From contig CAZVNP010000002.1 in NCBI GenBank assembly GCA_964628285.1, positions 62,001-126,000 of the forward strand: DNA of 64,000 nt, in the 5' to 3' direction. How positions within the stretch are numbered: position 1 is the first letter of the stretch; every line of letters starts with the position of its first letter. The notes beneath the pieces were generated by a model that did no database searches, was not told the DNA's origin, and saw only the letters and a list, made by a program, of their open reading frames with translations. This DNA is from JAPLDP01 sp964628285 (GTDB lineage Bacteria; Bacteroidota; Bacteroidia; Bacteroidales; JAGONC01). Positions 1 through 6,948 of this stretch are shown piece by piece. A program made the translations under genes and the position numbers.

Positions 1-437
1 AGTAACAGCCTGACTAACCGTATTTTATCAGGGTTCTTATCACCCAGCCGTTTATGGATCTCCTTTCCAAGCGTTTTGTCATATTTGCCGGAAATTTCAT
101 CCGGTTGATCATCGTTCAGCCATTCCTTTACGGCCCAGACATATTGTTGTCCGGTAAGACTTTTTCCTGTTGTATCACTATTCAATACACGCTCTCCATG
201 CCGAATATGGTTTATTCCAATTTTTGCCGTATCCACCCCTGGTTCAAGGTCCAGGATTGAGTCGTTGATTTTTCTCAGATGTTGCCGGTACTTGAAATGG
301 CAAACTTCAAATCTGGTGATGAGGTCACGAATTTTGTACACTTTATCGGGCAGATCTCCAAGAGTTTTTTCCAGATGATTTATTTTGACGATTTCAGGGT
401 CCTGAGGCGAGATCTGAATATTTGACCAGGCTTTCAT
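1..437 (-). CDS. Hypothetical protein, C-terminus cut by window edge
   Basis: An open frame runs without a stop from an ATG at 437 to the left edge, giving about 145 codons. The product starts MKAWSNIQISPQDPEIVKIN and is hydrophilic and helix-rich, with no signal peptide or membrane segment. I do not recognise the family. The length without a stop in an AT-rich area and the natural-looking composition argue that it is real. It lies on the same strand as the MazF-type toxin pair upstream, but 156 bp separate them. The start is the first ATG; another start cannot be excluded because no ribosome-binding site is evident. Confidence 0.6.
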   Translation of the reverse strand, partial: MKAWSNIQISPQDPEIVKINHLEKTLGDLPDKVYKIRDLITRFEVCHFKYRQHLRKINDSILDLEPGVDTAKIGINHIRHGERVLNSDTTGKSLTGQQYVWAVKEWLNDDQPDEISGKYDKTLGKEIHKRLGDKNPDKIRLVRLL

Positions 438-593
438 AGTTATGAATCTCAAATTATTTTAAAGGAGGGGAGTCTTTTATGCAATTTACTACAACTCTTA
501 GCGGTCAAGCCCGATGCGGGGGAATGCGGGAGATAGAATACGATCCCGCGAATACGTAATATTGGTCTTAACTGCATGTTTATGCGGCATACG

Positions 594-938
594 TTAATCG
601 AGATCAAAGATTATTTTTAAATTGGATTTAATTTTTTCGATGATATCTTCCGGAGCAACGCTGATTTTTTTTATTAATCTTTTATTATCAATCGCTCTTA
701 CTTGATCCATCATAATGTCACAAGCTTCATTAAGGCCACAGGTTCCCTTTTTCAAATGAACCCTCAGGATTTCAGCTTCTTTTTGAATATTAGTTGTAAT
801 AGGGCAAACAATGGAAGAGGGATGATGCCGATTCAATAAATCAGTCTGAATAACAAGGACAGGCCTGATTTTACCAGGTTCGGTGCCAATAGTCGGATTG
901 ATATCTGCAATCCAGATTTCAAATTGCTTAACCTTCAT
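594..938 (-). CDS. mazF: Type II toxin, PemK/MazF-family endoribonuclease
   Basis: The 114-residue product fits the small single-domain MazF/PemK/NdoA fold. It has the N-terminal segment KQFEIWIADINPTIGTEPGK followed by RPVLVIQTD, and later CPITTNIQKE and the helix-start MMDQVRAIDNKRL. In the family, the Arg after the GxE/K strand and the later Ser/Thr are catalytic, and such toxins cut mRNA at short sequences. Its start overlaps the last 11 bases of the upstream antitoxin gene, the usual antitoxin-first operon order with translational coupling. Length and motifs look intact, so it is probably functional. The cut specificity cannot be read from sequence. Confidence 0.88.
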   Translation of the reverse strand: MKVKQFEIWIADINPTIGTEPGKIRPVLVIQTDLLNRHHPSSIVCPITTNIQKEAEILRVHLKKGTCGLNEACDIMMDQVRAIDNKRLIKKISVAPEDIIEKIKSNLKIIFDLD

Positions 939-1158
939 AATCGATCAATTCAAATTCATTGAGAACTTTTAGAGACTCTTCTTTGACAAGCTTTGACTCT
1001 TTTTCAAGTTTTGCAGAAAGAATTTTACGTTTTTGAATTTTGTTGTAAAATTCCAGGGCCTCGTTAATATATCGATTCCGAGGTTTATGAATTTGATTCA
1101 CGACAGATTCGGTTTCAGAAAAGACTGAATCATCAAGTTTTAATGATAATGTTTTCAT
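928..1158 (-). CDS. Antitoxin of the MazF-type pair, ribbon-helix-helix-like
   Basis: This 76-residue product begins MKTLSLKLDDSVFSETESV, a short N-terminal beta strand followed by helices, typical of ribbon-helix-helix antitoxins. Its C-terminal half is highly charged (KRKILSAKLEKESKLVKEE), as expected for a toxin-wrapping tail. I placed the start at the ATG at 1158. An earlier in-frame ATG at 1194 would add 12 residues that do not resemble the family N-terminus. It overlaps the toxin gene by 11 bp. By family analogy the protein would neutralise the toxin and repress the operon through its N-terminal domain. It is not an AbrB-type MazE. Confidence 0.75.
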   Translation of the reverse strand: MKTLSLKLDDSVFSETESVVNQIHKPRNRYINEALEFYNKIQKRKILSAKLEKESKLVKEESLKVLNEFELIDYEG

Positions 1159-1752
1159 AGTATTCACTTTTTTAAACTGCAAAGGTATATACAATTTAAG
1201 AATACTGCAAATATTTTTTATTAGGGTATGCTACATGACGGTGGTGGTATGAGGTTATGGCGGTTCCGAAGCTTTGGAACTATCCGACCGACTGATGATT
1301 CCAAGTTTTCTGTTTACGGCCTGCGTTATTGCTACCGTCTGCCGTGTCTCAACCACAAGGTGGTCATACTTCCATATCAAAATCAATGATTTCAAACATG
1401 TCCATCATCCGGATCCGATATTGCATTGCCCGAATCGGCCACTACTTACTAATCTTTCTTTCGCAATAAATCCATATGAAAAACCGCCCGTTTCACGATG
1501 AAATTTCAAAGAACGCTTGTCATTTCTATCAACTTTCTGTCAAGATTTTTTTTGTAATCCCTATAATTAGGCCGTCATCAGGTGGCGGCATTCGTGCAAC
1601 ACGGCTTCATGTTGAGCTATGCGACACGAAGCCTAACTTATTATGTGCCGGCTTACTACCTGGTGTTCTATGACAGATCAGGTGCACACCCGCATCCGGA
1701 TCACCTATTCGTTGCAGTAAACGGCTTCTTCAGGCGAATGCATATTACAAGT
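1159..1752. other. Intergenic region without a credible gene
   Basis: About 590 bp between the antitoxin and the hydrolase gene. Short frames on the plus strand (for example 1274-1501 and 1582-1956) have implausible composition and overlap one another. A small inverted repeat (gttcc ... ggaac) lies near 1264-1281. The segment around 1580-1740 is more GC-rich than its flanks and may be debris of an older gene, but I cannot identify a source. Confidence 0.5.
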
Positions 1753-2409
1753 TCACTTAACTATTTGACTTATTATCGAATCAACATCCGTCACATACGA
1801 AAATCCAAAAGAAAGGTTGAGAAGACTCGCCAAATGCATTTCCTCATTTATGCTTCCTGTTCCATCAGCAAGGAAAAACACCCTGAAATCCCTATAATAA
1901 GCATCACGTGCTGTAGATTCACAACACATGTTTGTCATTATACCACTAATTACTAGATCTTCTATTTTTAAACATCGTAATATTGTTTCCAGATCTGTAT
2001 TATAAAATGCTGAATACCGATGTTTGAGAATGACCTTTTCATTGGTCATTGGAGTTATCTCATCGTGTACATCACTTTCAGGACTTCCTTCCAGACACAT
2101 CCCTTCCCACCACCATCCCATTATGCCTGCATCTATTCGACCGGGATGATGTACATGTCTAGTGTAAATAACAGGCCGTCCTGCTTTCCTGAATGCCTCA
2201 ATAATTCGTTTTAAATTTGGAAGTATGGCAAGTCCACCGCATGTGAATGTGGGAGATTCTGTATCTAAGAAAAATTTTTGCATATCAATGATCATGAGAG
2301 CAGACTTCTCAATACTAAGCGTCATTAAATGCCGATTGAACGGTTCAATTTGCTTCAACCAATGTTTTACCCTGGTCGATATAGTTTCGGTTGTTATATA
2401 TACTTCCAT
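1753..2409 (-). CDS. Isochorismatase-fold cysteine hydrolase
   Basis: The 218-residue product is a complete isochorismatase-like hydrolase. The Asp-Lys-Cys triad can be placed: Asp42 in ALMIIDMQ, Lys129 in KVILKHRYSAF and Cys162 in GIMTNMCCESTARDA, with the usual following Asp. Other landmarks are RPVIYTRHVHH and ADGTGS. Members hydrolyse amides or vinyl ethers (nicotinamidase, isochorismatase, biuret or carbamate hydrolases); the substrate here is unknown. I chose the ATG at 2409 because the 40 residues before the first catalytic strand resemble the N-terminal extension of archaeal and Bacteroidota homologues. The frame stays open upstream into a recombinase fragment, so a 362-residue fusion starting at 2841 is also possible. 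Confidence 0.85.
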   Translation of the reverse strand: MEVYITTETISTRVKHWLKQIEPFNRHLMTLSIEKSALMIIDMQKFFLDTESPTFTCGGLAILPNLKRIIEAFRKAGRPVIYTRHVHHPGRIDAGIMGWWWEGMCLEGSPESDVHDEITPMTNEKVILKHRYSAFYNTDLETILRCLKIEDLVISGIMTNMCCESTARDAYYRDFRVFFLADGTGSINEEMHLASLLNLSFGFSYVTDVDSIISQIVK

Positions 2410-2841
2410 TTGCTGTTTGTTTTTGTCTATATATTCGCCCAACGATTTAGGATTTAATCTGCAAATTACAAAAAAATAAATATTAAATGCCTGTTTGGAA
2501 ATTTCCTGTACAGTACGTTTTGAAATGGCATTCCGGGATGATCTGCCTTCGAAGAGCCATTCTTTGGGCTTGTACAGCCTGTAATATATCCTCAATAAAT
2601 CAAGCGTTACAGGCGACAGAATGGTGCACCGTTCTTTGTCTCCTTTAGCTTTTATCAAATGGATAAGCATCCGGCTTGAATCTATGTCACCGATTTTTAG
2701 AGTGCTCACTTTCCCAAGCCGTAAACCACTTGAATAAAATAATGCCATTCGGGCAATGGTAGCGACACAAGAATTAAAGGTCACAGAACTGTGACCTTTA
2801 AACTGCATCTGCTGAATCATTTGTTTTCGTAAAGCATTCAT
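2410..2841 (-). pseudogene. Tyrosine recombinase (XerC/D-like) remnant, internally deleted
   Basis: The frame starting at 2841 encodes pieces of a site-specific recombinase of the type often found beside IS91-like elements. The N-terminal helix (MNALRKQMIQQMQFKGHSS) joins abruptly, near residue 33, to the catalytic-domain strand region FYSSGLRLGKVSTLKIGDID, then AKGDKER, and stops near SKRTVQEISKQAFN. About 100 residues between the two pieces are missing, and the HxxR box and nucleophilic Tyr at the C-terminus are absent, so it cannot be an active recombinase. It then continues in frame, through about 24 unrelated residues, into the downstream hydrolase. Confidence 0.8.
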
Positions 2842-3092
2842 AGCAATATGTTTTAAGGGTTTAACATATTGCCTTCTACGGTAAGTACAGGAAAAAGGGA
2901 ATGTGAATCAGGACTACCGCCAGAGGCGGTTTAGTTCAACTTCTTTATAGGGATCATAAACCTGCTATTATCCCATTAAAACGGCCTGTAACAGGTAAAA
3001 ATAATTTAATTATTTCGAATGTAAAGGTAAGAAGAATTTCCGGGATTAGAAATTTTTTTTGCTCATGAGGGACTTCTGATGGGATGAGGATC

Positions 3093-3206
3093 AGTTGCGG
3101 GTTGCCGGTTGCGGGTTGCAAGTTACGGGTTACGGGTTGCGGGTTACGGGTTGCGGGTTACGGGTTGCGGGTTGCAAGTTTCAGGTTACAAGTTGCAAGT
3201 TGCAGG
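3093..3206. repeat. Degenerate G-rich heptamer tandem repeat
   Basis: About sixteen imperfect copies of a 7-base unit, alternating gttgcgg, gttacgg and gttgcaa, lie head to tail. The unit length is constant while the bases drift, which indicates slippage or expansion. No coding function is visible. Confidence 0.85.
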
Positions 3207-3309
3207 CTGAGTCCGCCGCAGGCAGGATGGCAGATTGAGGCAAGTGGCGATCCTATTGTATGAAAGACTAAAAGCAGCGAGTCGGAGCTCTACCGCAGGC
3301 GGCGCGGAG

Positions 3310-3328
3310 ATCCCGCCGAAGGCGGGAT
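3310..3328. repeat. Short GC palindrome, atcccgcc-gaa-ggcgggat
   Basis: A perfect 8-bp stem with a 3-base loop. Related palindromes in this window occur at 2916-2930, 3431-3447, 4473-4491 and 4627-4641, all in non-coding DNA. There is no following T-run, so it is not an obvious terminator. Confidence 0.7.
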
Positions 3329-3360
3329 TGCGAGCTGCGAGTCGCAGGTGGGAGAGGAAT

Positions 3361-3447
3361 GAGAAGTGAAGAGCGAATAGCGAGGAGCGAATAGCGAAAG
3401 GCGATTTAAATTTCAATTGCCAATTGCCAATCCCGCCTTCGGCGGGA
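3361..3447 (+). repeat. Composite intergenic repeat, copy 1
   Basis: Modules in order: agcgaatagcgaggagcga, aatagcgaaaggcgatt, caattgccaattgccaa, then the palindrome tcccgcc-ttc-ggcggga. The same modules in the opposite order and orientation appear at 4627-4707, on the far side of the HEPN/MNT pair. Confidence 0.75.
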
Positions 3448-3560
3448 CGTCGATTCACTTCGTTCATCTCTGCTGCCAACTATTCTCTCTCCCCCTATTC
3501 TATTCCTTAGGTGGGATAGGTAAAATTAATTTTGTTAGTTGTAATTGTTGATTTTTGAAA

Positions 3561-3965
3561 TTATCTGTTATGAAGCGATTCAATATGCTTTTTAATTTCA
3601 TCAATAAATTGGCGTGTGGAATCAATTAACGGTAAAACGGTGCCTTCATCAAAATCAAATAAATCACCATAGTCTCCCTTTTATCTTAAGTCAAAGAGCT
3701 TAGAATAGAACTTACCGTATTTCTTATTTATCAATCCGGTTTTTATGAATTCCATTCCAAACTTTGACCGGCTTCCTTCATGTGTCAGGGTCTCAATGTT
3801 ATTGTTCAGCAATAAAGCAGTCACAGCATAAAAACATGAATAATAAAGTCGATTGACCACCGTATTCCATCTTTTATTTGCTGCAAGAATCAAAGCATCT
3901 TTAAATGAATCTTCTGCCCGTTGAATCCGGTAAATGATATAATCTTCCTTATTTTCAATTTTCAT
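3561..3965 (-). pseudogene. HEPN-domain gene interrupted by an in-frame TAA
   Basis: The first 94 residues (MKIENKEDYIIYRIQRAEDS ... KFYSKLFDLR) are a HEPN domain with the typical NRLYYSCFYAVTALL helix. Translation stops at a TAA at 3681-3683. The frame after it remains open for another 39 codons (KGDYGDLFDFDEGTVLPLID ... ESLHNR) to a TAA at 3561-3563. That segment matches the usual HEPN C-terminus, where family members have Gln at the stop position. A single CAA-to-TAA change therefore explains the break. HEPN proteins of this type act as RNase toxins paired with MNT proteins; the truncated product lacks the last helix. A sequencing error is the alternative. Confidence 0.8.
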
Positions 3966-4276
3966 AAAGGAATGCCCTCATTGATAACATTTTTATATAA
4001 AGGAGAATATTTGAGATTTGATTTCCAGAATTCTTTCGGATAAATAAAAGCCGATATTATTTGTCCTGTTTCCAATTCAATATCGTAAAGCCCGTCACGG
4101 AATTTATCTTCAATTTCATTGGTCACATGGCCTGCATCAACCAGGATAAGAATATCCCAGTCCGAGTCAGGCCGGTCATTCCCACGGGCTCTTGATCCGA
4201 ACAAAAAAGCATCGGCCCGAGGATCCCTGTCATGAATGACTTTCTTTATCCGGTTTATTATTTGGTTGCGATTCAT
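3962..4276 (-). CDS. MNT-type minimal nucleotidyltransferase, partner of HEPN
   Basis: The 104-residue product shows the nucleotidyltransferase signature GSRARGNDRPDSDWDILILV, with the GS and paired Asp residues that bind metal and NTP, around residues 27-46. A third acidic position is likely in YDIELETGQ. Its 3' end overlaps the start of the HEPN gene by 4 bp, the standard order of MNT-HEPN modules. In characterised pairs the MNT protein is the antitoxin and can adenylylate the HEPN toxin. The gene looks intact although its partner is broken. Low GC and repeat-filled flanks suggest an acquired cassette. Confidence 0.85.
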   Translation of the reverse strand: MNRNQIINRIKKVIHDRDPRADAFLFGSRARGNDRPDSDWDILILVDAGHVTNEIEDKFRDGLYDIELETGQIISAFIYPKEFWKSNLKYSPLYKNVINEGIPL

Positions 4277-4374
4277 TTATATGATTATTAAAGCAAAGAT
4301 AGGGATTTTTCACTCAAAGAATGTAAGATCCCCTGTTATATATAAGGATATTGCGAGCCGCGAGAAGCGGGACT

Positions 4375-4451
4375 TCAGGTCTTCAGGTCGGCAGGTCTAC
4401 AAGGTCTACGTGTCTGCAGGTCGGTGGGTCGGCGGGTCTACAGGTCTTCAG
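4375..4451. repeat. Degenerate ggtctacag/ggtcggc repeat tract
   Basis: A run of 8-11 base words beginning ggtc (ggtcttca, ggtcggca, ggtctaca) repeated about nine times with drift. It resembles the heptamer tract at 3093-3206 in style but not in sequence. Confidence 0.7.
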
Positions 4452-4626
4452 ATATGCAAATTCGCGGGCGGAGTCCCGCTTACTGCGGGACGGCATTCAA
4501 TAGCACCCGGGAAAGAAGATATTAATTTTGAGTCCTGTAAGGACGGCATTGATGACAGACATAAGCGAATAGCGAGGAGCGAATAACAAATAGCGAATAG
4601 TGAATAGCAAGGAGCGAGGCAGATAT

Positions 4627-4707
4627 CCCGCCGGAGGCGGGTTCGGCAATTGGCAATTGTCAGTCAAAGTTTCAATCGCTATTCGCTTTTCGCTATTCAC
4701 TCCTCCC
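4627..4707 (-). repeat. Composite intergenic repeat, copy 2 (inverted)
   Basis: Palindrome cccgcc-gga-ggcggg, then ggcaattggcaattg, aatcgctattcgc and cgctattcactcctc. This is the reverse complement of the module order at 3361-3447, so the two copies face each other across the HEPN/MNT genes. Further gcgaatagcgaggagcgaat words precede it at 4563-4616. Confidence 0.75.
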
Positions 4708-4830
4708 GAAAAAAATATAATCCCCCTTTTAAATATTAATTTCGTACTTTTACGGGCCAAAACTTTTTCGACCAGGTTATGTTGATATTTATCAGGTGTT
4801 AATAAACTTATAAACTAACCTGAGGTTTTC

Positions 4831-6336
4831 ATGATAAAAAAGATTCTTGTTGCCAACAGAGGCGAAATAGCCATCAGGGTAATGAGATCGTGCAGGGAGA
4901 TGGGTATACGGACGGTGGCTGTTTTCTCGGAGGCCGACAGAAAGTCGATGCATGTGCGTTATGCCGATGAGGCTTATTTCATCGGGCCATCACCGTCCAC
5001 TGAGAGTTACCTCGTCATTGATAAGATCATTGAAGCCGCCAAGAAAAGCGGTGCCGATGCCATCCATCCCGGTTACGGTTTCCTGTCGGAGAACGCCGCT
5101 TTTGCGCAACGCTGCGAGGATGAAGGCATCATTTTCATCGGTCCCACGCACCATGCCATCTCGGTCATGGGCGACAAGCTCACCGCCCGCCAGGCCATGA
5201 CCGATGCCGGTGTGCCTGTGGTCCCGGGCACAAAAGAAAAGATCGACGACGAGGCCACGGCATATAAGATGGCCATGGAGATGGGCCTGCCTGTCATCGT
5301 CAAGGCTTCCGCCGGTGGTGGCGGCAAGGGCATGCGGCTGGTGCACAGGGCCGAGGATCTCGCCGCTGCCTTGCGTATGGCGCGCTCCGAAGCGGCCGCC
5401 GCCTTCGCTGACGACACCATCTACATAGAAAAGTATATCTGCTCGCCACATCATATCGAGTTTCAGATCCTCGCCGACAAGCACGGCAACACCATTCATC
5501 TCTTTGAAAGGGAGTGCTCTATCCAGCGGCGGCATCAGAAGGTCATCGAGGAGACCCCGTCGCCGTTGCTGACGCCGGCGCTGCGCGAGGAGATGGGACG
5601 CTATGCCGTGGCCGCCGCCAGGGCCGTCAACTACGTCGGCGCCGGCACCATCGAGTTTATGGTCGATAACGACCTCCATTACTATTTCCTTGAGATGAAT
5701 ACACGGCTGCAGGTGGAGCATCCCATCACCGAGCGGGTGGTGGGTGTGGACCTCGTCAAGGAACAAATACACATCGCCGACGGCGAGAGGCTTACGCTGG
5801 TACAGGACGAGCTGCGCCAATTCGGTCACGCCATTGAATGCCGCATATATGCAGAAGATCCCGATAATGACTTCATGCCCAGCCCAGGCCTCATCAAACA
5901 CATCACCGAGCCCCTGGGCCTGGGGGTCAGAAACGACGGCTATGTCTACGAAGGGTATGAAATACCGCTCTATTACGATCCTCTCATTTCCAAACTCATC
6001 GTCTGGGGTAAGACACGGGAGGAAGCCATCAACAGGATGAAACGGGCCCTCTATTCATACAAGATAACCGGTGTGAAGACGACAATAAAATTCCACGAGA
6101 AGATCATGAATATTCCTGACTTCAGAACAGGAAACTACAATACCCATTTCATCGACGATCACAAGAAAGAATTACTGGAAACAGATCGTTGCGATTCCAT
6201 CTGTGAAGATATCGCCATCATTGCATCGGTTATCGAGTACACCTCGAGGCTGAAAACAAACTCTATCAAACCCGGCGCTGCCAGCCAAAGGGGATGGAAG
6301 GATTTCGGACGAAGAAAAGGCGTTCAGGGCTTATGA
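4831..6336 (+). CDS. accC: Biotin carboxylase subunit of acyl-CoA carboxylase
   Basis: The 501-residue product is a full biotin carboxylase. It has the N-terminal preATP-grasp segment (KKILVANRGEIAIRVMRS), the ATP-grasp glycine loop KASAGGGGKGMRL (158-170), the catalytic EMNTRLQVEHPITE region near residue 290 and the C-terminal domain with HAIECRIYAEDP. It carboxylates biotin on the carrier protein using ATP and bicarbonate. The carrier and carboxyltransferase genes follow on the same strand with gaps of 37 and about 65 bp, so the three form one enzyme. That context points to an acyl-CoA (propionyl- or acetyl-CoA) carboxylase rather than pyruvate carboxylase. It is the first gene after the accessory arm. 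Confidence 0.95.
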   Translation: MIKKILVANRGEIAIRVMRSCREMGIRTVAVFSEADRKSMHVRYADEAYFIGPSPSTESYLVIDKIIEAAKKSGADAIHPGYGFLSENAAFAQRCEDEGIIFIGPTHHAISVMGDKLTARQAMTDAGVPVVPGTKEKIDDEATAYKMAMEMGLPVIVKASAGGGGKGMRLVHRAEDLAAALRMARSEAAAAFADDTIYIEKYICSPHHIEFQILADKHGNTIHLFERECSIQRRHQKVIEETPSPLLTPALREEMGRYAVAAARAVNYVGAGTIEFMVDNDLHYYFLEMNTRLQVEHPITERVVGVDLVKEQIHIADGERLTLVQDELRQFGHAIECRIYAEDPDNDFMPSPGLIKHITEPLGLGVRNDGYVYEGYEIPLYYDPLISKLIVWGKTREEAINRMKRALYSYKITGVKTTIKFHEKIMNIPDFRTGNYNTHFIDDHKKELLETDRCDSICEDIAIIASVIEYTSRLKTNSIKPGAASQRGWKDFGRRKGVQGL

Positions 6337-6373
6337 CACATGCCACTCTTTAGTTAAACCAAACCTTTGCCCT

Positions 6374-6883
6374 ATGTCACTGGAAGTCAACCTCAATAAA
6401 CGAAAAGCCACCGTTGAGTTGCTCTACCAGGAGGAAAACACGGTAAGAATAGCTGTCGATAATACGGTTTACGAACTGGATATCGTAAGGGTTGAAGAAG
6501 GGGTCTATTCGATTCTCCTGAACAACCGGTCCTATACCATCGAATTATTTCAGAATGGAGGCACCAGAAGTTATATCGTCAACACCTATCTGAACACTTA
6601 CGATGTTGAAATCATCGATACCGAGACCAGGTACCTGAGAAGCAGGGAAAAAAGTGTTTTCGGCCCCACCGAAAACAATATCTATTCACCCATGCCGGGA
6701 AAGGTAGTCAGGATACCTATCAAAGTCGGTGATCATGTCACTCAGGGTCAAACGGTGATTGTCGTTTCGGCCATGAAAATGGAGAGCGAGTTCAAAGCCA
6801 AGAACGAGGGGGTGGTCAGGGATATCCTCACTACCGAGGGTGCCACTGTGAACGGCAATCAGATCCTGGTGGTTATCGGCTGA
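6374..6883 (+). CDS. Biotin carboxyl carrier protein
   Basis: The 169-residue product ends in a biotinyl/lipoyl domain with the biotinylation motif SAMKMES, biotin being attached at Lys135, preceded by SPMPGKVVRIPIKVGD. The N-terminal 90 residues are beta-rich with no recognised catalytic motif and probably form the contact surface for the carboxylase subunits. A Pro-Ala linker, common in AccB, is almost absent. Placement between the biotin carboxylase and the carboxyltransferase makes it the carrier that shuttles carboxybiotin between them. The ATG at 6374 follows a 37-bp gap and is the only reasonable start. Confidence 0.93.
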   Translation: MSLEVNLNKRKATVELLYQEENTVRIAVDNTVYELDIVRVEEGVYSILLNNRSYTIELFQNGGTRSYIVNTYLNTYDVEIIDTETRYLRSREKSVFGPTENNIYSPMPGKVVRIPIKVGDHVTQGQTVIVVSAMKMESEFKAKNEGVVRDILTTEGATVNGNQILVVIG

Positions 6884-6948
6884 GACGGCCGTGTAAGGGG
6901 CGTCTGTGGCTCTGTCGCACACCCCAGGTATTCATTAATGCAGTGCAT

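Larger units (their letters stand above)
2842..3560. other. Long intergenic region rich in repeats
   Basis: About 720 bp without a credible gene between the recombinase remnant and the HEPN pseudogene. It contains a perfect hairpin at 2916-2930 (accgcc/ggcggt), a G-rich heptamer tract, several CCCGCC-type palindromes and one copy of a composite repeat found inverted beyond the MNT gene. The 97-codon minus-strand frame 3186-3479 only reads through the repeats. Confidence 0.6.
4277..4830. other. Intergenic region with repeats upstream of the carboxylase operon
   Basis: About 550 bp without a credible gene. From 4340 to 4707 it is packed with repeats. The last 120 bp before the biotin carboxylase start are AT-rich, with a TACTTTTA box near 4745 resembling an imperfect -7 element, and a 7-bp inverted pair (caggtta near 4773, taacctg near 4816) in the presumed leader. 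Confidence 0.5.

Noticed and set aside
525..549. Hairpin gcggga/tcccgc as terminator of the toxin operon
   Set aside because: The position downstream of the toxin is right, but no T-run follows on the minus strand and the 12-base loop is large.
1264..1281. Inverted repeat gttcc ... ggaac as a terminator or operator
   Set aside because: The stem is only 5 bp with an 8-base loop, has no T-run, and is not tied to a gene end.
1582..1956. 124-codon plus-strand frame
   Set aside because: Its second half is antisense to the clearly conserved hydrolase, and the rest has no motif or codon pattern of a gene.
3093..3206. CRISPR-like array
   Set aside because: The unit is 7 bases and contiguous, with no spacers of constant length and no cas genes.
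3186..3479. 97-codon frame on the minus strand
   Set aside because: It reads through heptamer repeats and palindromes; the composition follows the repeats. The frames at 4236-4586 and 4497-4760 were rejected for the same reason.
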